Shown in pieces: positions 8,466 to 18,128 of a DNA stretch of 28,710 bases. The translations under genes were made by a program, and so were the position numbers. The DNA is from CAADGL01 sp964643885 (GTDB taxonomy: Bacteria > Planctomycetota > Phycisphaerae > UBA1845 > Fen-1342). How positions within the stretch are numbered: the stretch's first letter is position 1; each line of letters starts with the position of its first letter. The stretch covers positions 1 through 28,710 of the forward strand of contig CAZXUI010000059.1 in assembly GCA_964643885.1 (NCBI GenBank), written 5' to 3'. The notes below the pieces were generated by a model. That model was not told the origin of the DNA. It saw nothing but the letters and a program-made list of their open reading frames with translations, and did no database searches.

Positions 8466-9602
8466 GTGCGTAAGTTGAGGCCGTCTGCTTTCGCGACGAC
8501 GACTTGGGCGCTCAGCGCCGTGCTGTGGAGTGCCGCCGCGGTGACCGCTGCACCGCCGAGCCCGGTCCGCACCGCGCCGGTAACGCTGGAAACCGTTCAG
8601 GAGCATCGACGAGTCACCGGCAGCCTGCGGGCCGTGGCCCGTACCGCGCTCGCCTCGCAGGAACCCGGACAGATTGCCGCCGTGCTGGTCGACGAGGGGA
8701 TGCCGGCCCGGGCGGGCCAGTTGATCGCCCGCATCGACGACCGGCGCCTCCAGGCGCAGGTCCTGGAGGCCGAGGCGACGCTCGAGCGCGCCCGCGCCGC
8801 CCTGACCGAGGCGCAGGCTGAGGCGGAGTTCGCCCGCTACGAACGCGGGCGCGTCCACAACCTTTACCAGAGCAACACCGCCAGCGAGCGGGAGTATCAG
8901 GAGGCGGTGCGGCTCGCGGCGGTCGCGGAGGCCCGGACCGAGTCCGCCCGCCGTGCCGAGACACAGGCGCAGCGGGTGCTCGAACTTCTGCGGATTCGCC
9001 TGGGCGATACGCGCGTCGTGGCTCCCTTCGACGCGATCGTCGTCCGGCGGCACGTGGACGTCGGCGAGTGGGTCGAAGCGGGTCAGCCGATCGTCGAGCT
9101 CGCCTCCATCGGAACGATCGAAGCCCGCCTCGAGGTGCCGGAGCGCCTCGCGGAGGCGGTGGCCGCGCACGCGGACGAGATCTACGTCGAGGTCGCCGGG
9201 CTCGGAAAGACTCAGCCGTCCCAGGAGGTGCGGGTGATCCGCGACGTCGATCCGCGCGCCCGCACGTTCTCGGTCATCGTGACGCTCGACAACCGCGACG
9301 GCCTGCTGGCCCCCGGAATGTCCGTCAACGCGTGGCTCCCGACGACCGAACGGCGGGAGTACCTGACCGCCCCCAAAAGCGCCGTGATCCGGCACGCCCG
9401 CGACGCGTACGTCTACCGTGCGGCCGACGACGACAGCGAGCAGGCCGTGGCACAGCAGACCCCCGTGGCCGTCCTGTTCAGTTGGCAGGACCGGCTTGTC
9501 GTGCAGTCCGAGGACCTTGCACCCGGCGACCTGGTCGTCGTGGAGGGCAACGAACGGCTGCTGCCGGGCAGCGCCGTGACATTCGGGACCACCCGCCGAT
9601 AG
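8466..9602 (+). CDS. RND efflux periplasmic adaptor (membrane fusion protein)
   Basis: A 378-residue HlyD/AcrA-type adaptor that links an inner-membrane RND pump to an outer-membrane channel. The start is GTG 8466 behind AAGGAAGAGGGAA. Residues 1-29 form a signal peptide ending in AVTAA. The first lipoyl half has SQEPGQIAAVLVDEGMPARA; a coiled-coil hairpin follows (about 95-175, rich in Glu/Ala/Arg with ERARAALTEAQAEAEFARYE); the second lipoyl half reads VVAPFDAIVVRRHVDVGEWV. A beta-barrel domain and membrane-proximal domain end at VEGNERLLPGSAV. No lipobox cysteine is seen, so it is probably not a lipoprotein. It lies 58 bp before the pump gene and no TolC-like gene is present nearby. Confidence 0.9.
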   Translation: MRKLRPSAFATTTWALSAVLWSAAAVTAAPPSPVRTAPVTLETVQEHRRVTGSLRAVARTALASQEPGQIAAVLVDEGMPARAGQLIARIDDRRLQAQVLEAEATLERARAALTEAQAEAEFARYERGRVHNLYQSNTASEREYQEAVRLAAVAEARTESARRAETQAQRVLELLRIRLGDTRVVAPFDAIVVRRHVDVGEWVEAGQPIVELASIGTIEARLEVPERLAEAVAAHADEIYVEVAGLGKTQPSQEVRVIRDVDPRARTFSVIVTLDNRDGLLAPGMSVNAWLPTTERREYLTAPKSAVIRHARDAYVYRAADDDSEQAVAQQTPVAVLFSWQDRLVVQSEDLAPGDLVVVEGNERLLPGSAVTFGTTRR

Positions 9603-9660
9603 ACGATGCCGTAACCCCAGGCCCCGCGCCCCGCGAGCTTTCCCGCTCAGGAGAACGAAC

Positions 9661-12600
9661 ATGCGCGCACTCATCGACCTTTCGGTCCGGCAGCCGATCA
9701 CCGTCACCGTCGGCGTGATCCTGGCCGTCCTGACCGGACTGATCGCTGCGACCCGGGCTCCCATACAGATGACTCCCAACGTGGACTCGGTCGTCATTTC
9801 CGTGACCACGCAGTGGGAGAACGCCTCCGCGGCCGAGATCGAATCGGACGTAGTCGAGCAGCAGGAGGAGCGGCTCGGCGAGCTCAGCAACCTGGTCTCG
9901 ATGACCAGCGTCAGCCAGGCCGGCAGCGGCCAGCTCCGGCTCGAGTTCCGCACCGGCACGGACATTCGTGCGGCCATGGCCGAGGTCGATCAGAAGCTGA
10001 GCGAGGTCCCCGGCTACCCGCCGGGCGTCGACGAGCCTGTCGTGGAAGACGTCGATCCAGAGTCCGTCGACTACATCGCGTGGATCGGCCTGAGCGCCTC
10101 GGACCCGAATTTCGACGCCACCACGCTCTACGATTTCATGAATCGGCGGCTGCGGCCTCGCTTCGAGCGGATCCCGGGCGTTTCGCAGGTCGGAATCCGC
10201 GGCGCCCGCGAAGCGGAGGTCCAGATTCGCGTCGATCCCGAGGCACTCGCCAGCCGCGGAATCACCTACGCCGAGCTCGTCGACGCGATCCGCGTCACGA
10301 ATGAGAACTTCTCCGGCGGCCTGCTGCCCGACGGCAAGAACGACGTCCGCGTCCGCGCCGTCGGCCGCTTCCATGACCCCGATACGGTCGGCGAGATGGT
10401 GATCCGCCGCGATGCGGCCGGCCCCGTCTATCTGCGCGACGTCGCCGAGGTTGTGCTCTCGCACAAGGAGATGACCGAGTGGGTCCGCGCCCGCGGCGTG
10501 AGGATGCCCTTCTTCAACTACCAGCTCGCGTACGGCGCGAACCTGCTGGAGACGATGCACGCCATCGACGCCGAGGTCGCGGCCTTGAACGCGCCCGGCG
10601 GATTGCTCGAACAGCACGCCAGGTCGATCGGCCTGGACGGCACGCTCGAGCTCGTCAAGACCTACGACGCGTCCACCTACGTGCGCGACGCGATCGCGCT
10701 GGTGCAGAGCAATATCTACGTGGGCGGTACGCTGGCCGTGCTCACGCTCCTGCTGTTCCTGCGCTCGGTCCGGACGATCGGCATCATCGCCCTGGCGATC
10801 CCGATCTCGGTCATCACGTCGCTCGCCGTGCTGGTCGGCATGGGGATGTCGCTCAACATCATCTCCCTGGCCGGACTCGCCTTCGCCTCCGGCATGGTGG
10901 TCGACAACGCCATCGTGGTCCTCGAGAACATCTTCCGCCACCTGGAGCTGGGGCACCCCGTCCGCAAGGCGGCGTCGCTTGCAACCCGCGAGGTCGGCGG
11001 CGCCGTCGTCGCCTCCACCGCCACCACGCTGGCCGTGTTCTTCCCGATCCTGCTGATCGAAGAGGCGGCCGGCCAGCTCTTCCGCGACATCGCGCTGGCG
11101 ATCATGGCTTCGGTCGGCCTGAGCCTGGTCACCTCGCTGACCGTCGTCCCGTCCGCCGCGGCGCTAATCCTGCGCTCCAAGGCGCACTCGGCCCGCAGCG
11201 GAGCAGCGTCGCCCGACCGGCCGGCCGGCGGGCCAGTCGCTCGCCTGCGCCGCGTGTTCGCCCGGTCGGCGGCGTGGTTTGATCTCTCCAGCGTCGTTAC
11301 GGCGCTGGTCCGCCGCCTGAATTCGGGCTGGATCACGCGCTTGACCGTCATCGCACTCTTCGCCGCGATCACGATCGGCGGAATCCGGTGGCTTACGCCG
11401 CCGCTCGATTACCTCCCCCGCGGCAACCGCAACATCGTCTTCGGCGTGCTCATCCCGCCGCCCGGATACAGCCTCGGAACGCTCTCGGAGATCGGCAACC
11501 GCCTCGAGTCTCACATGCGGCCGGTCTGGGAGCGAACCGAGGACAAATTCATGGCCGAAACGGTCGCCCGCGGCGGCCCGCCCTCGGCGGAGGATCGCCG
11601 CGAGCCGATTACGCTCCCGGACGGCCGGCAGATCACACCGCCGCCGATCGAGCACTACTTTCTCGTGGCGTGGGACGGAGTCGTCTTCCACGTCGCGATC
11701 GCCGAAGACAGCAGCCGCATCCCCGACGTGATCGCGCAGTTCGACGCGTCCATCGCCGGCCATACGGCGCCCGACGTGCTCGGCCTGAATTTCCAGTTCC
11801 CGCTCTTTCGGCAGGGCGGCCAGTCCGGCTCCGCGATCAAGGTCGACCTGGTCGGCGATGACCTGGACGAGATCAACCATGCGGCCGGCTCGCTGATGAT
11901 GGCGCTGTTTGCGGAGTTCGGGCCGGGCACGCTGCGGCCCGAACCGGCCAATTTCATGCTGCCGACACCCGAGCTCCGCGTCACGCCCGACGACGAGCGC
12001 CTGCGCGACCTGGGCATGGCCCGCCGCGACGTCGGCTACGCCGTCGCCGCCAACGGAGACGGACTCGTGCTGCCGCGCCAGTTTCAGCTCGGCAGCGAGC
12101 TGAAAGACCTGAAGATCATCTCGCCGGCCGCGTTCGAGCAGAACCCGATCGAGGCCATGCTGAACGCCCCGCTGGCGACGCCCGACGGCCAGACCGTCGA
12201 TCTTGAATCGTTGGCCGCGGTCGAGCGAATACGCGAACCCGACCGCGTCAAGCACGTCAACCGCCAGCGCGCCGTGACGCTCCAGTTCACCCCGCCGGCC
12301 GGATTGCCGCTCTCCACCGCGATCGAGCGCGTCGACGAGATCGTCACGAATCTTCGCAACCAGCAGCAGATCGCGCCCAGCGTCACCGTCAATCAGACGG
12401 GCACGGCCGGGCAGCTCGCCGAGATGCGCGAGGCGCTGCTCGGGGACGGCTCACTCTGGGGCTCGATCACCAGCTCGATGTTCCTGGCCTTCCTGGTGGT
12501 CTACCTGGTGATGGTGGTGCTGTTTCAGAGCTGGTCCTACCCGGTCGTCATCATGGTCAGCGTGCCGCTGGCCACGTTCGGCGGCTTCGTCGGACTGCGC

Positions 12601-13068
12601 CTCGTTCACGACTGGACGGTCGCGGATCGATACATGCCGGTTCAGAATCTCGACGTGCTGACGATCCTGGGCTTCGTGATTCTCGCCGGCGTGGTCGTCA
12701 ACAACGCGATCCTGATCGTCCACCAGGCGCTCAATTTCATCCGCGGTCAGGCCGAGGGCGACGAGGGACGCGTGCTGGCCCCGCAGCAGGCGATCCTCGA
12801 ATCCCTCCGATCCCGCGTGCGGCCGATCCTCATGAGCACGCTGACGAGCGTCGGCGGGATGCTGCCGCTGGTCCTCATGCCGGGCGCCGGCAGCGAGCTT
12901 TACCGCGGCCTGGGCGCGGTCGTGGTCGGAGGTCTGGCGGTGTCGACCGTCTTCACGCTGGTGCTCACGCCGGTGCTGCTGAGCGTGCTGTTCGACCTGC
13001 GCAACCCGCTCAATGAGTCGGAGAGCGGGCCGAGCAGCGCCCAGGCCGCCGCCGCGGCCGGCGCCTGA
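9661..13068 (+). CDS. RND-family efflux transporter, inner-membrane permease
   Basis: A 1135-residue protein, slightly longer than AcrB-type pumps (about 1030-1050). It has the duplicated RND layout: an N-terminal membrane helix (QPITVTVGVILAVLTGLIAA), a large periplasmic loop, helices 2-6 (from about 350), a second amphipathic joint, a second periplasmic loop and helices 8-12. The proton-relay helix reads GMVVDNAIVVLENI: D415 is present and the second acidic residue of the AcrB pair is replaced by N416, a variant found in many RND relatives. An extended cytoplasmic linker around 505-530 and an Ala-rich C-terminal tail account for the extra length. AGGAGA precedes ATG 9661. With the adaptor it should export toxic compounds by proton antiport. 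The substrate is unknown. Confidence 0.92.
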   Translation: MRALIDLSVRQPITVTVGVILAVLTGLIAATRAPIQMTPNVDSVVISVTTQWENASAAEIESDVVEQQEERLGELSNLVSMTSVSQAGSGQLRLEFRTGTDIRAAMAEVDQKLSEVPGYPPGVDEPVVEDVDPESVDYIAWIGLSASDPNFDATTLYDFMNRRLRPRFERIPGVSQVGIRGAREAEVQIRVDPEALASRGITYAELVDAIRVTNENFSGGLLPDGKNDVRVRAVGRFHDPDTVGEMVIRRDAAGPVYLRDVAEVVLSHKEMTEWVRARGVRMPFFNYQLAYGANLLETMHAIDAEVAALNAPGGLLEQHARSIGLDGTLELVKTYDASTYVRDAIALVQSNIYVGGTLAVLTLLLFLRSVRTIGIIALAIPISVITSLAVLVGMGMSLNIISLAGLAFASGMVVDNAIVVLENIFRHLELGHPVRKAASLATREVGGAVVASTATTLAVFFPILLIEEAAGQLFRDIALAIMASVGLSLVTSLTVVPSAAALILRSKAHSARSGAASPDRPAGGPVARLRRVFARSAAWFDLSSVVTALVRRLNSGWITRLTVIALFAAITIGGIRWLTPPLDYLPRGNRNIVFGVLIPPPGYSLGTLSEIGNRLESHMRPVWERTEDKFMAETVARGGPPSAEDRREPITLPDGRQITPPPIEHYFLVAWDGVVFHVAIAEDSSRIPDVIAQFDASIAGHTAPDVLGLNFQFPLFRQGGQSGSAIKVDLVGDDLDEINHAAGSLMMALFAEFGPGTLRPEPANFMLPTPELRVTPDDERLRDLGMARRDVGYAVAANGDGLVLPRQFQLGSELKDLKIISPAAFEQNPIEAMLNAPLATPDGQTVDLESLAAVERIREPDRVKHVNRQRAVTLQFTPPAGLPLSTAIERVDEIVTNLRNQQQIAPSVTVNQTGTAGQLAEMREALLGDGSLWGSITSSMFLAFLVVYLVMVVLFQSWSYPVVIMVSVPLATFGGFVGLRLVHDWTVADRYMPVQNLDVLTILGFVILAGVVVNNAILIVHQALNFIRGQAEGDEGRVLAPQQAILESLRSRVRPILMSTLTSVGGMLPLVLMPGAGSELYRGLGAVVVGGLAVSTVFTLVLTPVLLSVLFDLRNPLNESESGPSSAQAAAAAGA

Positions 13069-13111
13069 AGCGAGGCCGGCGACGGCTCGCGCCGCCGGTC
13101 CGGATGAAGCC

Positions 13112-13158
13112 CGAGCGGGCACGCCCGTCCGTTTCGATCGGACCGGCGCGCCCGCTCG
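13112..13158. terminator. Large GC-rich hairpin between convergent genes
   Basis: The 20-base arm at 13112-13131 pairs with 13139-13158 at 18 of 20 positions, around a seven-base loop (tttcgat). It lies 44 bp after the pump stop codon and about 110 bp before the end of the convergent minus-strand gene. There is no T-run on either side, so it is not a textbook intrinsic terminator. A bidirectional transcript-end stabiliser or Rho-assisted stop is the likeliest role. Confidence 0.6.
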
Positions 13159-13267
13159 CGGTCTGCTCCGGCGGAGCGCGGCCGGCGACCGCGTCCGCCT
13201 GTCTTTCACGGACTCGCGCCGCGCCCGCGCTCACATCGCACGCCGGAAGGCGGCACGAGCAATCGCG

Positions 13268-15472
13268 TCAGCACGACGTGCCGTACACCGCCAGGAAGGC
13301 AACCAGGTCCTGGAAATCGGTATCGCCGTCGCCGTCCATGTCGCCTCCGTGGTTAGCGCCGAATGCACCGAGCAGGAAGACCAGATCCTCGAACCCGACT
13401 TCGTCGTCGCCGCTGAAGTCACCCGGGCAGGAAACCGGCGGCTCGAGCTCGTCCGGAATCCAGGCGAAGGAGAACGCCGACGGCCCGGGTGCGCCCGTGG
13501 ACAGGTCGAGACCCGCGACCTCGAACTCGCCGCCCGAACCGGCCTCCCAGCTCACCGCGTAGCCCGGCACGCTCGGCGTAACCAACAGCACACCGTCCGT
13601 CGCCGCGTTCACACCGGGGATGGAGATGGTCGTCACCGGGAATCCCAGGTCATCGAAGCCTGACCCCGTCGTGAAACCGCCTGTGCCGCTGAGCACCTGG
13701 CCGCTCGCGTCGATCTGCCCGGCGACGATCCCGTCGAAGCTGTACGGCAGGTAGACGTAGCCGAACTCGGTCGAGTCGGTCACCGGCGCTCCGGTCGCGC
13801 CGTCGTGAAAGCTGATGTCGTACTGCGTTCCGTTCGGCACCGCGCTGACCACGGTGTTCGTGTTGTCCCAGTTCACGGCGATCAGGACGCCGTCGCTGAG
13901 TGCATCGGCGCCCACCTCCACTGCGGCAACTCCCAGCGCCGCGGAGACGTCCGCATCCTGAAGCAGACCCAGCGAAGCCGGGAAGAAGGCCACGGCGAAG
14001 TTGCTGTTGATCTCGCCGCCGGCCAGCGACGCGTTGTGCAGATGCACGTTGCTGTTGTCGAAGCTGTAGGTGCTCCAGCCGCTCACGCCGCCGGTCGCGC
14101 TGTTGTCGCGGATGAACTCCGTGGACGCGCCCAGGTAGACGCCCTCCTCGGCATCGCGCGAGTTGTCGATGTAGGCCGGATGGCGCGCCCCGAAGTAGCT
14201 CAGCACGAAATCGCCGCGGTTGTCGCCGGCCACGTCGATCGCGTCGGAGCCGCTCACCCGGTCCGCCCTCACGTCGCCGTTGCCGTTGTCCGGCGTGAAC
14301 TCGGTCACCTGGAATCGGGCCGAGTGAATGTTTCCGATCCTGGCCGCGTAGGGGCGCGGCGGCGTGCCCGGCACGATGCTCACACCGGACTTGAAGAAGG
14401 CGAAGTGGCACACGACTTCGCCCGACTCGATGTCCTGGAGGCCCATCCCGGCGATGTCTCGCGTCGTGATCAGCCAACCGTTCGACTCGGGAGTGACCGA
14501 GACCACGTTATCCAGCGAGAAGCGCCCCAGCTCCGTGTAGGGCGATACGACCAGCGTGCCGGTGGCCGGGCTCTCGCCCGCGATCGTCAGCCGGAACGTC
14601 CCGTTCGTCAGCGGCTGGTCGACCATCTCGACCGACCAGTCGCCCTGGCCGTAGAGCTTGCGGGCGCTGGCCGTGAAGCGCCCCATCGTCACGCCCTGTG
14701 TTCCGTCCGGAACGAAGGCGAACGCGACCGGGTCCTGCTCGGCGCCGTCCGCATTATCGCCGTTGTCATGGTTGTTGATGACGGCCGTGCCGTCCCAGTT
14801 GATGAAGACCATGCCGAAGTTGTCTTCGTCCTTCGCGCCGCTCACGAGCAGCACGCCGTCGCGGCGCAGGTCGATCCCCTCGAGCCGCACGCCGAAATTC
14901 CCCACGCCCGAATCGATGAAGCCATTGCCCGTCCCGGGATCATTGAACGTGTTGTAGAGCACGATGGCCGGATTCCCGACCAGCTCCGTGATGATCCCGC
15001 CGTTCTCGCTGTTGTACGCCGCGCCGGCCAGCCAGCCGTCGGCGATCGGGAAAAAGGCGAAGGCGGGGTTGTAGTTGACCTCGCTCCCGCTCGGCGAGCC
15101 GTGCACGGCGATGAAGTACCGCCCGCTGCTCGAACGAGCGCTGGAGGCGGTGGCGAAATAGGGGTCCGCCGTGACACAGGGCGAGCTGCGGGCGTCGTCG
15201 TAGTTCCCGGTGATCAGGATGCCCGCGGCCGTGTCGGCGCCCGTCAGAAAGTCGACCACATAATCGCCGCGGTTGCTGTTGTCGACTCCGTCGTCACTGA
15301 TGATCTGCCAGGGCCCGTCGCCCGTCAGCCGGCTCAGCGTCACGGCCGCCGGCGTGTTCGTGCAGTCATTCTCCTGCACACTGATCGCGCCGTGCTGCAC
15401 CTGGGCCACGGCCGGCGTGCCGGCCGTCAGGCCCGCGGCCAGCGCCAGCCAACTTCGCATTCCATGTCGCAT
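13268..15472 (-). CDS. Large secreted protein with dockerin-like C-tail, function unknown
   Basis: A 734-residue protein. ATG 15472-15470 is chosen because GGAGG lies about nine bases upstream and it begins a signal peptide (MRHGMRSWLALAAGLTAGTPAVAQ). The mature part is rich in Gly, Asn, Asp and Ser and has several similar modules, each with a phrase like SNFAVAFFP or NPAFAFFP followed by a glycine-rich strand, and VLLVSGAKDEDNFG, VLIAVNWDNTNT or VLLVTPSVPGY strands, suggesting repeated beta-sandwich units of about 150-200 residues. I do not recognise a named family. The C-terminus has CPGDFSGDDEVGFEDLVFLL and GDMDGDGDTDFQDLV, two calcium-binding dockerin-like loops. It is likely extracellular or surface-bound. 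Confidence 0.75.
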   Translation of the reverse strand: MRHGMRSWLALAAGLTAGTPAVAQVQHGAISVQENDCTNTPAAVTLSRLTGDGPWQIISDDGVDNSNRGDYVVDFLTGADTAAGILITGNYDDARSSPCVTADPYFATASSARSSSGRYFIAVHGSPSGSEVNYNPAFAFFPIADGWLAGAAYNSENGGIITELVGNPAIVLYNTFNDPGTGNGFIDSGVGNFGVRLEGIDLRRDGVLLVSGAKDEDNFGMVFINWDGTAVINNHDNGDNADGAEQDPVAFAFVPDGTQGVTMGRFTASARKLYGQGDWSVEMVDQPLTNGTFRLTIAGESPATGTLVVSPYTELGRFSLDNVVSVTPESNGWLITTRDIAGMGLQDIESGEVVCHFAFFKSGVSIVPGTPPRPYAARIGNIHSARFQVTEFTPDNGNGDVRADRVSGSDAIDVAGDNRGDFVLSYFGARHPAYIDNSRDAEEGVYLGASTEFIRDNSATGGVSGWSTYSFDNSNVHLHNASLAGGEINSNFAVAFFPASLGLLQDADVSAALGVAAVEVGADALSDGVLIAVNWDNTNTVVSAVPNGTQYDISFHDGATGAPVTDSTEFGYVYLPYSFDGIVAGQIDASGQVLSGTGGFTTGSGFDDLGFPVTTISIPGVNAATDGVLLVTPSVPGYAVSWEAGSGGEFEVAGLDLSTGAPGPSAFSFAWIPDELEPPVSCPGDFSGDDEVGFEDLVFLLGAFGANHGGDMDGDGDTDFQDLVAFLAVYGTSC

Positions 15473-15590
15473 CTGCTTTCCCTCCTCTACCGCGGGCCGC
15501 AAACGGGCCCGGCCACGAAACCACCTCGACGCCCGCTCGCGCACCGCAGCGCAGCGCGGGCCACTCGCACCAGAACGCACGCCCCGGACC

Positions 15591-16487
15591 TCAGTACGGG
15601 GTCGAATACCACGGCAGCGGCACCTGGCGGGCGCGCCCGTACTCCTCGATCAGATCCTGCCGCCGCGCCTCGGCCTCCGCCTTGGAAACGACGCTCACGT
15701 GCGCGTCGGTCCACGTTACGACGCTGCCGCCCGGGTGCCGGAAATACTCGCGGATCCACTGCTGCTTCTCGTCCCCGGAGAGCTGGCTGGTCCACTGATC
15801 GAGCTGGATCAGCGTGTCCCCGTTGCCGTCCATCATCACTTCGGATCCGTCGTGGAAGAGTATGATCCGGCTCGGCACGTCGACGGACGTGATCCGCCGC
15901 GGCACGCGCTCGCCGCCGACCCGCTCGAAGAAGACGCGGTTGGCCCGGTCGGGAATCCCGTCGAACCCGGGCGTGACGCCGTTGAAGCAGTAGGACGAAT
16001 AGACCGTGTACGGATCGTGCGGCAGCGCGCCGTTGTTGCGAAACGCCGGCAGCGTGTACTCCGAGTCGGGGCAGCGCGTGTTCTCCCACCCCGGCAGCAT
16101 CGTTCGGCTGCCGATCCCCGGATTGGTCGCATAGAAGCCGGGATCCACGTAGACGCCCAGCAGCTCGTCGTAGAGCGCCGCCCAGTACGCCTGCGTCGCC
16201 TGCGGCCGTCCGCCGCCGTCGATCGTAAAGGGACGAATCAGGTAGTTGCGGTCGCCGAAGACCGGCCTGAACCGCAGCGCGTGATTGTCCCAGACGGCGT
16301 GGTGATACCCCTTGTTCGTTTCCGCGTAGATCATCAGCGCCATGGCCACGTTGCGCTGGTTGGTGGCACAGCGGGTTTGCCGCGCCGTGGCACGCGCCCG
16401 GCTGAGCGACGGCAGAAGAATACTGATCAGAAGCGCCAGAATTGCGATGACGACGAGAAGCTCGATCAACGTGAATGCGCGGCGCAT
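15591..16487 (-). CDS. Prepilin-type (pseudopilin) protein with H-x9-D motif
   Basis: A 298-residue protein starting MRRAFTLIELLVVIAILALL: a type IV prepilin/type II secretion pseudopilin N-terminus, with the cleavage site between A4 and F5 (Ala replaces the usual Gly), E9 as the conserved Glu, and a hydrophobic helix. H251 and D261 (HPGGSVVTWTDAH) match the H-x9-DG element of the large planctomycete pseudopilin families, with DA instead of DG. ATG 16487-16485 is preferred to the upstream in-frame ATG at 16514 because GGAGG precedes it, while nothing precedes the other, and because the leader is then of normal length. These proteins occur in many paralogues in planctomycetes; their individual roles are unknown. 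It stands alone here. Confidence 0.88.
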   Translation of the reverse strand: MRRAFTLIELLVVIAILALLISILLPSLSRARATARQTRCATNQRNVAMALMIYAETNKGYHHAVWDNHALRFRPVFGDRNYLIRPFTIDGGGRPQATQAYWAALYDELLGVYVDPGFYATNPGIGSRTMLPGWENTRCPDSEYTLPAFRNNGALPHDPYTVYSSYCFNGVTPGFDGIPDRANRVFFERVGGERVPRRITSVDVPSRIILFHDGSEVMMDGNGDTLIQLDQWTSQLSGDEKQQWIREYFRHPGGSVVTWTDAHVSVVSKAEAEARRQDLIEEYGRARQVPLPWYSTPY

Positions 16488-16767
16488 TGCTCCTCCACCG
16501 GGGTCCCGCTTCATATGCCCGCAGAGAAGCTACTTGCGTCGCTTTTGGAGAGTGTGAGATGCGCGCAAATGTTCCGTGATGGTGCCAGACCGTCCTGGAC
16601 CCGCTTTTGGCGGAAGCGCGATGACTTGTTAACCCGCCCGCCAACGCGGCCCGTGCAGGGCGCGTCGGGAGCGCCGTTTGCGGCGGGCCTTCACCCGCGG
16701 GAAAGCAGGTCGCCACGCAGGTCGGGCGGGGATCGCCGGAAAACGGGCGGCTTCCGCCCCGCGGTCA

Positions 16768-17643
16768 TTACAGCAGTTCTTCCCGCACGATCGCCTTGAC
16801 CAGATCCGTCTGCGTCAGAATCCCGCTCAGCAGCTCGCCGTCCACGACCGGCAGCGAGTGGATGCGCCGTTCCAGCATCACCCGCGCCGCCTCGCTCAGC
16901 GGCGCGAACGAATTCGTCGTGATCACCTGGTTGTGCATGATGTCCGCCGCGACTCGCGGAGCGTCGCTCGTGTCGAGCTGCCCGTACTCCTCCGCCTGCA
17001 TGTCGCGCACGCTCGACCACCCCAGCGCCCGCCGCACGTCCCGGTCCGAGATGATTCCCACGAGCTGCCCATTCACGACCACCGGAACGTGCCGAATCTG
17101 TCGCCGCCGAAACAGGTCCACCAGCTCGCCCAGCGGCGCGCTCGGCCGCACCGTGATCAGATTGCTCCGCGCCAGCGCCCGCACTTGCTGCCCGAGGAAC
17201 CGCTCCACGCCGCTCTCGGCCACCGCCACGCGCAGCATCCAGCGCACCAGGTCCGTCTCCGAAACGACCCCCGCCAGACGCCCCTGCTGCACGACCGGCA
17301 GCACGCCGATCCGCTGGTGCACCATCAGCCGCGCCGCGTCGCAGGCCGACTCGTCCGCCGAAATGCACACGGCCGGCTGCGACATGATCTGCTCGACGCG
17401 CGTCGGCCCGACGATCTGCGCCGGCCCCTCCGGCCCGCCGACGTGAACGCGCCGCTCCGCCGACAGCATCCAGCCGGTCGAGATCAGAATGTCGCGATCA
17501 GAAACGACGCCCACGACCGATGAGCCGACCGTCACCACCAGGTGGTGAATGTCGTGCTCTTCCATCAGCACGATGCTCTTGTCGACCGAGTCACCCGGCC
17601 CGATCGTGATCACGTCCGTAGTCATGTAGTTCGACACGTTCAT
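16768..17643 (-). CDS. Protein with four CBS domains
   Basis: A 291-residue protein consisting almost wholly of two CBS pairs: about 1-60 (MTTDVITIGPGDSVDKSIVL, HHLVVTVGSSVVGVVSDRDI), 83-137 (MSQPAVCISADES, GVVSETDLVRWML), 150-205 (ITVRPSAPLGELVD, GIISDRDVRRAL) and 230-285 (MHNQVITTNSF, GILTQTDLVKAIV). CBS pairs bind adenine nucleotides such as AMP, ATP or S-adenosylmethionine and report energy state. With no catalytic domain it is probably a soluble sensor or partner. It is the last of four minus-strand genes, 90 bp after the DUF2934 gene, and so probably belongs to the operon that starts at 20764. Confidence 0.9.
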   Translation of the reverse strand: MNVSNYMTTDVITIGPGDSVDKSIVLMEEHDIHHLVVTVGSSVVGVVSDRDILISTGWMLSAERRVHVGGPEGPAQIVGPTRVEQIMSQPAVCISADESACDAARLMVHQRIGVLPVVQQGRLAGVVSETDLVRWMLRVAVAESGVERFLGQQVRALARSNLITVRPSAPLGELVDLFRRRQIRHVPVVVNGQLVGIISDRDVRRALGWSSVRDMQAEEYGQLDTSDAPRVAADIMHNQVITTNSFAPLSEAARVMLERRIHSLPVVDGELLSGILTQTDLVKAIVREELL

Positions 17644-17733
17644 GATCTGCTCGCTTCATCCCGAACCGCCGCTCCCCGGTTGACCCTCCACCGCGCGCTG
17701 CGCGTCGGCCACAGCAACCCTCATCGCCCCGCT

Positions 17734-18084
17734 TCAAGCCTCCCGCGTGGCCGCCTGCGGACTGCGGCCTTCGGCTACGCGGCTGTTGCGGTCGGCCAGA
17801 ACCTGCGGCGGCTCGACAGCGGTCCCGCCGCCGCCGGCCCGCAGTTTCGCCAGATACGCGCTGGCGCCGCGCAGCTTCGCGAGAACTTCCCGCTCCGCCT
17901 CCAGCCAGTCCGCGACCGGATCCCCGGGCGCGCCGCCGCGCTCCAGGAACCGCGCATACGCCCGCCGGCGAATCTCGTCTTCCAGATTCACCGGCCCCGC
18001 CACCACCGCTTCCGTTGCCGGCGCCGCCGGCTCGCTTGCCGGACGCTCGGACGCCCGCACTGACTCCGTCCTCTTCCTTGCCAT
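17734..18084 (-). CDS. Small DUF2934 protein
   Basis: A 116-residue protein. Residues about 36-68 carry the DUF2934 signature: IRRRAYARFLERGGAPGDPV followed by DWLEAERE. The N-terminal 30 residues are basic, then Ala/Pro/Glu-rich, and the C-terminus is Gly- and Arg-rich; both are probably disordered. ATG 18084-18082 follows AAGGGAG about nine bases upstream. It lies 44 bp after the CoA-transferase/GNAT gene and 90 bp before the CBS gene on the same strand. The family has no established function; small DUF2934 proteins are often found with stress or energy-metabolism genes. Confidence 0.82.
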   Translation of the reverse strand: MARKRTESVRASERPASEPAAPATEAVVAGPVNLEDEIRRRAYARFLERGGAPGDPVADWLEAEREVLAKLRGASAYLAKLRAGGGGTAVEPPQVLADRNSRVAEGRSPQAATREA

Positions 18085-18128
18085 CTTCACATCTCCCTTC
18101 GAGCGCGCCGTCCTGGCGGCCGCCCTCG

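Noticed and set aside
9478..10956. Long minus-strand frame opposite the RND permease
   Set aside because: His/Asp/Arg-rich shadow of a well recognised transporter.
13805..15865. Long plus-strand frame opposite the third dockerin-tailed protein
   Set aside because: Shadow translation without domain or ribosome binding site; the minus strand has signal peptide and dockerin tail.
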